DNA from: Labilibaculum euxinicum
GTDB lineage: Bacteria > Bacteroidota > Bacteroidia > Bacteroidales > Marinifilaceae
Reading direction: 5' to 3'
Assembly (NCBI RefSeq): GCF_009795715.1
Contig: NZ_WTCR01000001.1
Span: 124,001-188,000 of the forward strand
DNA: 64,000 nt
Part shown: in pieces, positions 54,159-63,333 of the stretch
Numbering within the stretch: the first letter of the stretch is position 1
How the letters are laid out: every line of letters starts with the position of its first letter
Notes under the pieces: generated by a model
What the model was told of the DNA's origin: nothing
Databases searched by the model: none
The model's input: the letters and a program-made list of their open reading frames with translations, nothing else
Program-made: the position numbers and the translations under genes

Positions 54159-55316
54159 TTAGTTGTCTTTGAATTCTTTAATTTTATTGAGCAGTGAATC
54201 TTTCAACAAATCCAAAAATTTTGTTGGTTCTATTTTCCGGCCACGAATCTCTGAGAAAGCATGGTAAACATCACCCAAATCCACAGAAAACAAATTTTCA
54301 AATGCTTCGGTGATTTCCCTGATTTCCGCATCACCATCATTAAGAGAGTTCGAACAAAACAAAGCATAAATAAGCTCAACCAATGCCACTTTCTTGTCTG
54401 TCCATCTCAATTTAACAGGAGAATTACTGGAGCTTTTCTCCTGCTTACTGCCATTGGAAAGGAGTTTAAACTTTTCAATCATTTTCTTCAAATCATTTTT
54501 TAAATCCTGCAAAAATGCAGAAGAATTGGGTTGATCCAGGATCGAGTGCATTTCCAGAAACAAAACCTTCATCTCTTGGTCTTTGAAATCCACCCCTTTA
54601 AAATCACTATATTGGGATTCACAAAGCAATCCCCTGTAGGTCTCAATTTTTACCTCAAAATACATATTCGCCGGAGAGGAATAAATATCTTCACCTTTCC
54701 CCAGATATTCCAAAGATAACCTTTGCCGTTCTTCATGCAGAAAGTAAATTTTATCAGGAAGTAATTTGTGCATTGGCAATACATCCTTTATCCTGGTCAT
54801 ATGAGGATAGAATTCTTTCATTTCATTCAGCCAGGATGCATCAGGACCTAACAGATAAACTTCTGATTTCCTGCAATTTTTACGAAAAACACGAATGAAT
54901 TTGGATGATTTTTGAATGATGTCCTTTTGCAGTTGAAAACAGGCCCCCATTTGCGACAGATCTTCAGGATGTATATGAATCCACTCTAAACGATTAATGG
55001 TTTTAGTTACTATTTTATAATTTGGGGATGGATTTACAAAATCTGGATTTTCACCAATCTGCTCATCCAGCATTTCAAAAATATGGATTAACATATCCAG
55101 ATATAAACGTACCTCCCCGTTCGTTTTGAAACTGTATAAATTATTTCGAACTTCACGAATGAAATTCCAATACAAATGGTTCACATTATGCTTGAATTCG
55201 CTAAAACTTAAATGATTGTCGAAATAGAGCTTATACCCAACCTCATTTTTCTCGAAAACAACGACAGCCTTTGTCAATTCTGTTATTAGCCTGAAAAAAA
55301 TCTCTTCTGTAAACAT
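54159..55316 (-). CDS. rteC: RteC-like regulator of the conjugative element
   Basis: A 385-residue protein whose C-terminal ~90 residues match RteC: KLRWTDKKVALVELIYALFC, DGDAEIREITEAFENLFSVD and RKIEPTKFLDLLKDSLL. In CTnDOT, RteC activates excision genes. The N-terminal part (YWNFIREVRNNLYSFKTNGE) is also RteC-like. No rteA/rteB pair is visible nearby. Confidence 0.88.
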   Translation of the reverse strand: MFTEEIFFRLITELTKAVVVFEKNEVGYKLYFDNHLSFSEFKHNVNHLYWNFIREVRNNLYSFKTNGEVRLYLDMLIHIFEMLDEQIGENPDFVNPSPNYKIVTKTINRLEWIHIHPEDLSQMGACFQLQKDIIQKSSKFIRVFRKNCRKSEVYLLGPDASWLNEMKEFYPHMTRIKDVLPMHKLLPDKIYFLHEERQRLSLEYLGKGEDIYSSPANMYFEVKIETYRGLLCESQYSDFKGVDFKDQEMKVLFLEMHSILDQPNSSAFLQDLKNDLKKMIEKFKLLSNGSKQEKSSSNSPVKLRWTDKKVALVELIYALFCSNSLNDGDAEIREITEAFENLFSVDLGDVYHAFSEIRGRKIEPTKFLDLLKDSLLNKIKEFKDN

Positions 55317-56271
55317 ATTTCATATATTTATAATTATACAATCAGTTATTTCAATTAACATTTCAGCTCAAAACGAACACCATAAATATCATACTGTAGT
55401 TATAAATATACCAAAACATTAAATTCAATGCAAAAATAAAAAAACCAATCGAACAATCTGAAGATCAGGGTTTTAGATTTTCACTTCATTCCATTTAAAA
55501 CAACATAAAGAATTACTATCTGATTCAATAATACAGATACTGAATCATTGAATCAGAATTACCGACAACAGATCAGCATATTTTCATGATTCTAATTCAA
55601 TTTTATTTTGACTGCCCCATCCGAAATACTTGCCAATTCAAATGTGCTAAGACCTAAAACGAGTTGTCAAGCTGATTCTGATGCAAGACCAAACCTAATC
55701 AGAAGCATAGAAGATTTTTTCTGAAATTGAATTTCAGGAATTTACTCGATAATTAAGAAGACTTTGTTGTGTTTTTCGAATTTTCTATGGAAATCAAAAA
55801 AATATTTAGCCAAGCACTTTAATAAAAAATTGGAATGGAAAAAATAGAAAATAATCTTTGAGCATTTCCGTTAGGCAGAAGAGCATTCTACCCGAAATTT
55901 TAGAGGTGATGGATTGGGCACATTCATCTCAAAAGAAATAAATGAATTGATGGGAGGTGAATTGTAGGTTCAATCGGAATCAAATAAAGGCACTTGTTTT
56001 TAATTTTCGATTTCCTGCAGCTCCACTTTATTTACAATACAAAAACCAACTCAAAGTGTTGTCTATTAGCTGGTTTTTATTTTTCATTGAATTATCTAAA
56101 CAGCTCCCAAACTAGACACCTATTCGGATACCTAAATGAAAATTATAATTCTCCCTAATTGCATTTAATTTGATCACGTCTGATATCAAATGAAGAACTT
56201 GAACAGAATCCTTTTCGGTTTAAAAAATTAGTTAGGGAAATGCTAAATGTAAAACATTCACGAACACCAAA
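55317..56271. other. Intergenic region at the right edge of the mobile element
   Basis: About 950 bases without a supported gene, integrase or tRNA. A hairpin-like AAAAACCA ... TGGTTTTT near 56039-56079 could be a terminator. No matching pair of att repeats was recognised against the left edge. Confidence 0.4.
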
Positions 56272-56412
56272 TCAATTTGCATTAGCTTCCAATCCTGAAG
56301 ATAATGATGCATGTGCTACCTTTCGTTTGACTGGAAGAAATTTATCAGCCCCAAATGCGACTAATAAGAATCTAATACCGGTATTAACTATAGTTATCTT
56401 ATTTAAATCCAT
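56272..56412 (-). pseudogene. Short DoxX-like N-terminal remnant
   Basis: ATG 56412 follows AAAAAAGGATAGTA, a good ribosome site, and encodes 46 residues beginning MDLNKITIVNTGIRFLLVAF then GADKFLP, which looks like the first helix of a DoxX/MauE-type membrane protein. Homology then fades and it stops. A true small protein cannot be excluded. 56413-56724 shows nothing else. Confidence 0.35.
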
Positions 56413-56724
56413 TACTATCCTTTTTTAATTGATTGAATATTTTCTTAATCTCAAACCACTAATAGGTACAGGGATTGGTAATCATGGACATATATACCCA
56501 TACAAACATTGGATTCATAATAAATTCGTTGAAAGGGTACATTACTCTTACAGCAATGGGAATGAAGATTAAGAAGCCACATTTCTCTATTTTAGGGTCT
56601 GTTGGATAATAAGAGGACATCAATACCATTTGTTTATTATATTTAGTGAACCTTTTATTGATTGTTTCACGTGCAGATGGATGAAAAATCAGGAATATTA
56701 ATTATTAATTTCAGAACAAGGATA

Positions 56725-57354
56725 ATGAACGATACACTTATTTACGGAATAGGGTTTTTAGCTCAAGGCTTATTTGCAGGTCGTCTAATTGTTCAGTGGA
56801 TCAAATCGGAAAATGCAAAGAAATCTCTTTCACCAACTCTATTTTGGCAACTAAGCATTCTTGCCTCTTGGTTGTTATTCTTATATGGTTTATTAAGAAA
56901 CGACTTCGCAATTATCTTGGGGCAGGTTATTACTTACTTTATTTACATTCGAAATTTACAATTAAAAGGGAATTGGAAAAAACTCCCTCTTTTGAGTCGA
57001 GTTTTTTGTCTACTAAGTCCAATCATTGCTTTTACTTATATGGCAATCAATTACGAAAGCAAAATTCTTCTTCTGTTCTACAATCAAGACATTCCATTTT
57101 GGCTCTTGATATGGGGAAGTTTAGGTCAGTTAATTTTCACATTTCGTTTTATTTACCAGTGGATTTATTCTGAAAGAGAAGGAGAATCTATACTTCCTTT
57201 AGGCTTTTGGGTAATCAGTTTGATAGGGGCTATTATGATTTTATCGTATGCCGTTTATCGAAAAGATCCCGTACTACTCATGGGGCAAGGTCTTGGCACA
57301 ATCATCTATATCCGAAATATTATTCTAATTAAAAAAAGTAAAATATTGTCATAA
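56725..57354 (+). CDS. Lipid-A-disaccharide-synthase N-terminal-domain membrane protein
   Basis: ATG 56725, preceded by AAGGATA, gives 209 residues; an upstream TTG at 56662 is unlikely. Two tandem LAB_N modules are visible: FLAQGLFAGRLIVQWIKSEN ... LSPTLFWQLSILAS and GSLGQLIFTFRFIYQWIYSE ... ILPLGFWVISLIG, each of three membrane helices. Such proteins accompany glycosyltransferase and lipid-modification genes; activity is unproven. It is the only intact + strand gene in the right half. Confidence 0.85.
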   Translation: MNDTLIYGIGFLAQGLFAGRLIVQWIKSENAKKSLSPTLFWQLSILASWLLFLYGLLRNDFAIILGQVITYFIYIRNLQLKGNWKKLPLLSRVFCLLSPIIAFTYMAINYESKILLLFYNQDIPFWLLIWGSLGQLIFTFRFIYQWIYSEREGESILPLGFWVISLIGAIMILSYAVYRKDPVLLMGQGLGTIIYIRNIILIKKSKILS

Positions 57355-57425
57355 TAGTTTAATTACAAAACTGTTAATTTGTGCAACTCCGTCGCGGTCC
57401 ATATAAATGAGCTTAATAAAAACAA

Positions 57426-57456
57426 TTAGGAGCCTCAAAAAGATTGAGACTCCTAA
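57426..57456. terminator. Hairpin between convergent genes
   Basis: TTAGGAGCCTCAA / TTGAGACTCCTAA, one mismatch, 5-base loop. It serves the convergent + strand membrane gene and the - strand PepSY gene. T tracts are poor. Confidence 0.6.
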
Positions 57457-57536
57457 AGCAGTAAATATGTAGTAGTTTTGCACCAAAGTGCCTGTTGGTT
57501 GCGGAACGACTTCCTTAAAGAAAGTATTCCTTTTTT

Positions 57537-57998
57537 CTAGTCTTCATCATTCTTATCTTCTTCTATCGATTCTTTCTTGATCAGCTCGCCTTTTGAGTTA
57601 ATGGCTATTTCAACTTCGGTTTTACCCATTTTCAATTCAAATTCATAGCACTTACCATCTGCAGTTTCCGACATTTCAGATTCTTCAATTTTATATCCTG
57701 AAAATTCTTTTTCTATTGTAGATTTAACTTGATCTGGAATTTCATTTGAACTAATTTCGAATTCTGTCTCTAACCAAACTCCTTCCATGTTAAAGTTTGC
57801 AGAATATTCTTTTCCCGACATCTTAAATTCAGCCTCCCATTCTGCATCGTTTTCTTTATCCCATTTTACATTCGATGCATCTGGAAATTTTTGAGCAAAA
57901 GCGGTTTTAACCTGATTCGGAACGGCCTTTTTATTTTGTGCACAACCGGACACTGAAGTTATTGCAATAGCAACAATCACTAAAAGTAAATTTTTCAT
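57537..57998 (-). CDS. PepSY-like small lipoprotein
   Basis: A 153-residue lipoprotein (signal ending VSGC). It has two PepSY-like/BLIP-like beta-alpha repeats: VKTAFAQKFPDASNVKWDKE with AEFKMSGKEYSANFNMEGVW, and VKSTIEKEFSGYKIEESEMS with YEFELKMGKTEVEIAINSKG. Periplasmic; role unknown. It lies 86 bases after the RND pump and may belong to the same envelope-stress or metal response. Confidence 0.85.
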   Translation of the reverse strand: MKNLLLVIVAIAITSVSGCAQNKKAVPNQVKTAFAQKFPDASNVKWDKENDAEWEAEFKMSGKEYSANFNMEGVWLETEFEISSNEIPDQVKSTIEKEFSGYKIEESEMSETADGKCYEFELKMGKTEVEIAINSKGELIKKESIEEDKNDED

Positions 57999-58084
57999 TT
58001 TGATCTATTTTAAATTAATAACATGATCAAGATAAGTCCATAATCTAAAGAAATCTTGAAGTTATTATCTGCCTGCAAAAAAAA

Positions 58085-61000
58085 TTACGACACTTGCTTT
58101 TTTAGTATCAGGTTTAACAAGCCTGGCAACACGATGAGCAACAAAGGCAAGGCAATAATTAATCCACCAATTACAGCAATTGCCAGTGGTTGATGCATTT
58201 GAGCTCCTGTACCAATCCCCAGAGCCAATGGACTAAGGGCAACTACCGCTGCCGATGCAGTCATTAATTTAGGACGAAGCCGAGTTGAAATAGCATAGGA
58301 TAAAGCTTCAGAGACAGAAGTATTTTTTAATTCAGAATAAAACTGCTGTATGGTAAAAATTGAATTTTCACCTATAATGCCAATAATCATTATCAACCCG
58401 GTATAACTACCTACATTTAGAGGAGTTCCGGTAAAATACAAGGCAATTAAACTGCCTGATATTCCAAGAACACTTATAAAAAGAACGACAAGGGAAATTG
58501 CCAGTTTTTTAAACATGAACAGCACCACAGTAAAAACCATCAACCCTCCAGCAATCAATATCTTTAGAAGTTCAGAAAACGATTTTTGCTGCTCGGCATA
58601 AGCGCCGCCATAGGTAATCTGATAGGAAGGAGGCAAATTAATTTCCGCCAGTTTAATTTTGATGTCTTTCATTGTGCTTCCCAAATCCCGGTTATTTAAA
58701 CGAGCCGTTACAACCCCCATTGTTTGAAGGTTCTCCCTCTCTATTTCCGACACGCCGCTTTGTATATCAAAATCTGCAAATGTTTTAACTGGCAGGTAAG
58801 TACCTGAAGGAATGCAAATAGTAAAGTCCTTTATTTTTTCAATTGCTGTTTTATTATTCATTGGAAAAATCATCCGGATATCTGTGAGTTGCTCCTCTTC
58901 CTGAATTGTTCCAATAACAGTTCCAGTCAAATGGGTTTCCAACTGCGCCTGCAAATCAGAGGCACTAAGTCCGAATTGTTTTAATTTGCCCTCTTTGGGG
59001 AAAATTCGAAGGATGGGTCCTGCAACAACAATTCCATCAAATACATCAGCTGTTCCTTTAACAGTTTCCAGACTATCTGCAATTTGTTTCGAAAGAAGTT
59101 TTAGTTTGTCGTGATCATCACCAAAAATCTTTATCTCGATGGGTTGAACACTACTCATTAAATCCCCAAGCATATCAGATATAACCTGCCCAAAATCAAC
59201 ATTTAAGGCCGGCACTTTTTGCTCCACCACAGAACGAATATCATCTGTAACCTCTTCGGTTGTTTTTTTTCTGTTGCTCTTTAATTCAATCAAATAATCG
59301 CCCCGGTTGGATTCTGTAATGAAAAAGCCCATTTGTGTTCCTGTTCGTCTGGAATAGGTTTTTACATCGGGAATGGATTCAATAATTTTATCCACTTCGC
59401 TTAGCATTCGGTCGGTTTCTTCAAGAGATGTTCCTGCAGGCGAATTGTAATCCAATACAATTGATCCCTCATCCATTTCCGGTAAAAAACCTGTGGAAAG
59501 TTTTGGCATGATCCATACAATACTCAAAATAAGCAGCAGCGAAAACAGAATACTGATATATGGTTTTGTAAGAAAGAAACGAATCCACTGATGTGTGGAA
59601 TGCTTACTCTCATAATGTTTACCCAAGCCTTTATTTTTAGACAACAGCAAATAAATTACAGGCAAGCCAAGCCAGGTAATAACAAAGGAACAAAGCAATG
59701 TTATCATCATGGTTTCAGTCAAAATTTTGAAGTAAGCACCAGCCACACCGGTCATTAATTCGAAGGGAATAAGAATAACAATTGTGCTGAGCGAAGAACT
59801 TACCATTGATGGAAACAGAAAACGGATGGCTTTACCAACCAGCTCATTCGGTTTCCGATCAGGAAATTCCTCATGTGTGCGGTGGATTTGTTCAACCACA
59901 ATAATCGCATCATCAATAATTAATCCAATAGAAGCGGCAATGGCTCCAATGGTCATGATATTAAAATCGAAACCAATGGCTGATAAAATAATAAAGGTAA
60001 GCGTAAGTGTGAGCGGAATGGTTATGAGGATAACAGTACTTGATTTTACCGAACGTAAAAATACAATTACAACAACAATCGACAATAACAATCCAATCCA
60101 AAGCACATCAATTATACTGTGGATACTCCTATTTACAAAATCGCCCTGATTGTAGTAGGATGTCAAAATCACGTCATCGGGTAATATTTTTGCGAGCTCA
60201 CTAACTTTCTCTGCCACCTGATCCGACACATCCATAAGATTACTGTTCGGTTGCTTTAAGACTGCAATCAGTGGAACATCCTTGCCATTGGCTTTAATTT
60301 TTACATATTCGTTGCGCTCAGCAATTTCTACATTTGCAACATCTGAGACTTTAATGCTACGAACAGCATCGTTAAACAACACTAAATTCTCAAGTTGTTC
60401 TTTATTTTTTATGCTGGCATCGGTAACCGTTAAATACAAACGCTTGTAATCTACAGTATAACCATTTGATTCTATGAAATTGGTTTGTTGCAATGCACTG
60501 CTAATTTGCTGAAGACTGATTCTTAACAAATTGAGTTTTTGCTCATCCAATACAATCCGGTATTCTTTTACTTTCCCGCCAATTACATCAACCGCCGCTA
60601 CCCCTTTAATTCTAGACAGATAAGGTTTCACAATATATTCAGCTATCCTTTTCAGTTCCACCTGGCTTTTTTGATCCGACTGAATCGAATACCCAATTAC
60701 CGGTAGTATGGATGGATTCATCTTCTCGATGGTAATTTGCGCGGCACTGGGTAAGCTATTTTTAATTTGTGCAATCTGAGATTCCACCTGTTGTTTGTCC
60801 AAATCGATATCCGAATCCCAATTCATAAAAGCAGAGATTTCACAACTTCCCATACTCGTAATGCTTCGTATTAAATTGAGATTCTCAACTTTTTTAATTG
60901 CATTTTCGATTGGTCTGGTTATCGCAACCATCATTTTATCTACTGGCTGTTCGCCATTGTCAACAATTATTTTTATTTTCGGAAACGTCACATTCGGAAA

Positions 61001-61102
61001 TAATGAGGTCTTCATACTTTGATAGGAAAACCCTCCTCCTATTAATATGAGTAATAAAATAACTGCTATAGGACTCTTAAATCTGACAAATATTTTCTCC
61101 AT
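58085..61102 (-). CDS. RND efflux pump inner-membrane transporter
   Basis: A 1005-residue AcrB/MexB-type proton-driven pump. It has TM1 at the N-terminus, two large periplasmic loops, and the TM4 proton-relay motif SIGLIIDDAIIVVEQIHRTH (tandem Asp). The second half repeats with GLIMIIGIIGENSIFTIQQF. The HAE-type relay favours organic substrates over metals, but this is not certain. It begins 1 base after the adaptor gene stop. Confidence 0.92.
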   Translation of the reverse strand: MEKIFVRFKSPIAVILLLILIGGGFSYQSMKTSLFPNVTFPKIKIIVDNGEQPVDKMMVAITRPIENAIKKVENLNLIRSITSMGSCEISAFMNWDSDIDLDKQQVESQIAQIKNSLPSAAQITIEKMNPSILPVIGYSIQSDQKSQVELKRIAEYIVKPYLSRIKGVAAVDVIGGKVKEYRIVLDEQKLNLLRISLQQISSALQQTNFIESNGYTVDYKRLYLTVTDASIKNKEQLENLVLFNDAVRSIKVSDVANVEIAERNEYVKIKANGKDVPLIAVLKQPNSNLMDVSDQVAEKVSELAKILPDDVILTSYYNQGDFVNRSIHSIIDVLWIGLLLSIVVVIVFLRSVKSSTVILITIPLTLTLTFIILSAIGFDFNIMTIGAIAASIGLIIDDAIIVVEQIHRTHEEFPDRKPNELVGKAIRFLFPSMVSSSLSTIVILIPFELMTGVAGAYFKILTETMMITLLCSFVITWLGLPVIYLLLSKNKGLGKHYESKHSTHQWIRFFLTKPYISILFSLLLILSIVWIMPKLSTGFLPEMDEGSIVLDYNSPAGTSLEETDRMLSEVDKIIESIPDVKTYSRRTGTQMGFFITESNRGDYLIELKSNRKKTTEEVTDDIRSVVEQKVPALNVDFGQVISDMLGDLMSSVQPIEIKIFGDDHDKLKLLSKQIADSLETVKGTADVFDGIVVAGPILRIFPKEGKLKQFGLSASDLQAQLETHLTGTVIGTIQEEEQLTDIRMIFPMNNKTAIEKIKDFTICIPSGTYLPVKTFADFDIQSGVSEIERENLQTMGVVTARLNNRDLGSTMKDIKIKLAEINLPPSYQITYGGAYAEQQKSFSELLKILIAGGLMVFTVVLFMFKKLAISLVVLFISVLGISGSLIALYFTGTPLNVGSYTGLIMIIGIIGENSIFTIQQFYSELKNTSVSEALSYAISTRLRPKLMTASAAVVALSPLALGIGTGAQMHQPLAIAVIGGLIIALPLLLIVLPGLLNLILKKQVS

Positions 61103-61103
61103 G

Positions 61104-61994
61104 TTACTTCGAAATTCTTACAATTGAACTATCCGATAAACCATATGCACCTTCACAAATAATCACATCGTCTAAATTTATATTTTTCGATAAAATCTCA
61201 ACAACACTATCGTTCTCTATCCCCTTTGCAATTGGTATTTTTACAGCCAGGCTGTCCTTAGTAATTTTCATCACCCAATAGTTAGATTGTTTTTGGTTGG
61301 TTAGAATTGCTTTTTTTGAAACCAATAGGCTATTGGTTTTTTTTTCGATGATAAACTTTACTGTAACATTTAAATTTTCGGGCAATTGAGATTTTTCAAT
61401 TGGCTGTAATAAAACGATCTGAGTTTGATTGATTTCATTTACAGAGGGAATAATTTTAAAAAGTCTTGCGTAAAACCAATTATCATCGCTGGTCATCACT
61501 TTAAAGCTCGTAACGGTCTTTAAAAAGCCGTTGTACTGGTAGGGAACATTTAGCTGAATTAGTATCTTGCTGTTCTCAACAATAGTAGATAATAAGTCTC
61601 CTTCGGTAACAAAAGTGCCTGTTTCATTTGTATTTAATTCACTAATAACACCATCGGAAGGGGCTAAAATCTCCACTTTGCCAAGTGTATTATTTAAAGC
61701 TTTACTTTCCTTGGTTTGCATCTCAAATAGAAGATTATTTTTCTTAACAATATCTCCATACTCCGTGGCAACACGAGTTATATATCCCGAGAAAGGTGCG
61801 GTTATTTTGTTTTTCTTCAGGTAAACCACTTTTCCATTTAAATCAACGTACTTTTCAATATCTCCTTGTGATATTGACGTTGTTTTAACTGATATTATTG
61901 GATTTCGTGTTTTAGAATTACTGCTTTTCTGCCTGCATGAGAAAAGGATTATATTTGAAAAAATTAGTAAAGAAATTAGAATTAGTTTTCTCAT
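61104..61994 (-). CDS. RND periplasmic adaptor (membrane fusion protein)
   Basis: The ATG at 61994 (MRKLILISLLIFSNIILFSC) starts a lipoprotein signal; an earlier codon is less likely. A split lipoyl domain (APFSGYITRVATEYGDIVKK; ILAPSDGVISELNTNETGTF) with a very short hairpin between, then a beta-barrel and membrane-proximal domain. 296 residues. Partner of the pump downstream. Confidence 0.9.
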   Translation of the reverse strand: MRKLILISLLIFSNIILFSCRQKSSNSKTRNPIISVKTTSISQGDIEKYVDLNGKVVYLKKNKITAPFSGYITRVATEYGDIVKKNNLLFEMQTKESKALNNTLGKVEILAPSDGVISELNTNETGTFVTEGDLLSTIVENSKILIQLNVPYQYNGFLKTVTSFKVMTSDDNWFYARLFKIIPSVNEINQTQIVLLQPIEKSQLPENLNVTVKFIIEKKTNSLLVSKKAILTNQKQSNYWVMKITKDSLAVKIPIAKGIENDSVVEILSKNINLDDVIICEGAYGLSDSSIVRISK

Positions 61995-62046
61995 TTGTCT
62001 GTGATTTACAATTTGAAGATCTATGAAATTTAGCATAAACCGAATA

Positions 62047-63333
62047 TTAATAATTCCAATAATTATACCTATTAATTAAAGCTTGTCTTTCCATACTGAA
62101 GGTTAGCAGTTCATTCTTTTTCACGGCAAGATCTCTTAGTAAATTTTTCAAATCCATAATAGATACTTCGCCAAGTGAAAGTTCTCTGTTATAGGTCTCC
62201 ACCAGAATATCGTATTTCTCCAATTGTTGCGATATCATATTCACCCTTTCTTCCAAGGATTGGATTTGAGCCATAATCTTACATTTCCTAATATCAGCAT
62301 GATTGATTACATTATTCTTCTCAAATTCGATGGTATTCAGATTTACTTCCGCTTTTCGCCCTTGTAATCTACTCTGATGACCGTCAAAAATCGTCCAGCT
62401 AAGACTTAATCCTGCACTAAACCCCAGACGGTCAAATGATGGTTGATAAACAGCATTTAAACCTGCATTGGCATAAAAAGACAATTGAGGTTTATATTTC
62501 AGATTGTAAATTTGTTGCTCTGACAAAACATTGAGACTATCCAGCATGAATGAGCGTAAAAATTTATTATCACCTTTATTTTTGGATTCCATAACAAAGC
62601 GAAAATCCTGTATCTCAACATTAGCAGTATCTTTTATTCCACACAACAAATTTAAGTCGTAAAGGTTGCTTGTATATTCTGAACGAAATATTTTTCGCTC
62701 AGCTTCAAAATTGCTCTGTTCAATTTGCAACAGCATTAAGTTGGATAGTTTGTAAACGCCATTTTCAATCAGTTTTCGCATAACACTTACCTGATCGGCA
62801 ATTTGATTTTCCAGAGACAAACTATTCTGTGCCTGTTGCTTTGTTTTTAAACACAGCAGATACTGTGAACCAATAAGAAGCTCTAACTCATGAATATTTA
62901 AATCAATATTATTCTCATTAATTCGTTTATCGATTTCAGTTTTTTTAGTGTATGACTTAACTTTAAAGCGAGTGTTAATTGGTTGTTTAAGCGAAATTCC
63001 TGCTTGATATTGTCCTCCATCAGTAAGCGCCAGATCATATCCAGTGTAATGATCAGCTCCATTAGATATTAGTTCCAAATTGTATGAATTATTATTGTGG
63101 GAGATAATGGGTGCTAGTAAAACATTGCTTTCGATGCTGATTTCCGGTTGTCTTAAAATGGCACGAACCTGTTTTAAATCCAAATCCAAAATTAAGTTTT
63201 CATTCTTATTTTTATGAATCAGAGGACTGTTCTTTTTTGCCTGTTCAAGGTAATAGTTTAAGTCCCGGGTTTGTGCATTAAGAAGTAATGGGGTCATCAA
63301 AATTAACACACACAAAATTCTAATTTTATCCAT
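62047..63333 (-). CDS. TolC-family outer-membrane efflux protein
   Basis: A 428-residue exported protein (signal ending LLLNAQ) with the long helical repeats of OEPs (DLNYYLEQAKKNSPLIHKNK; LSLSWTIFDGHQSRLQGRKA; MDLKNLLRDLAVKKNELLTF). Completes the tripartite pump. It overlaps the kinase gene by 8 bases. Confidence 0.9.
   Translation of the reverse strand: MDKIRILCVLILMTPLLLNAQTRDLNYYLEQAKKNSPLIHKNKNENLILDLDLKQVRAILRQPEISIESNVLLAPIISHNNNSYNLELISNGADHYTGYDLALTDGGQYQAGISLKQPINTRFKVKSYTKKTEIDKRINENNIDLNIHELELLIGSQYLLCLKTKQQAQNSLSLENQIADQVSVMRKLIENGVYKLSNLMLLQIEQSNFEAERKIFRSEYTSNLYDLNLLCGIKDTANVEIQDFRFVMESKNKGDNKFLRSFMLDSLNVLSEQQIYNLKYKPQLSFYANAGLNAVYQPSFDRLGFSAGLSLSWTIFDGHQSRLQGRKAEVNLNTIEFEKNNVINHADIRKCKIMAQIQSLEERVNMISQQLEKYDILVETYNRELSLGEVSIMDLKNLLRDLAVKKNELLTFSMERQALINRYNYWNY

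Noticed and set aside
56240-56428. A 62-codon + strand frame
   Set aside because: The complementary strand has a better ribosome site and a recognisable membrane-helix start; this frame resembles no family.
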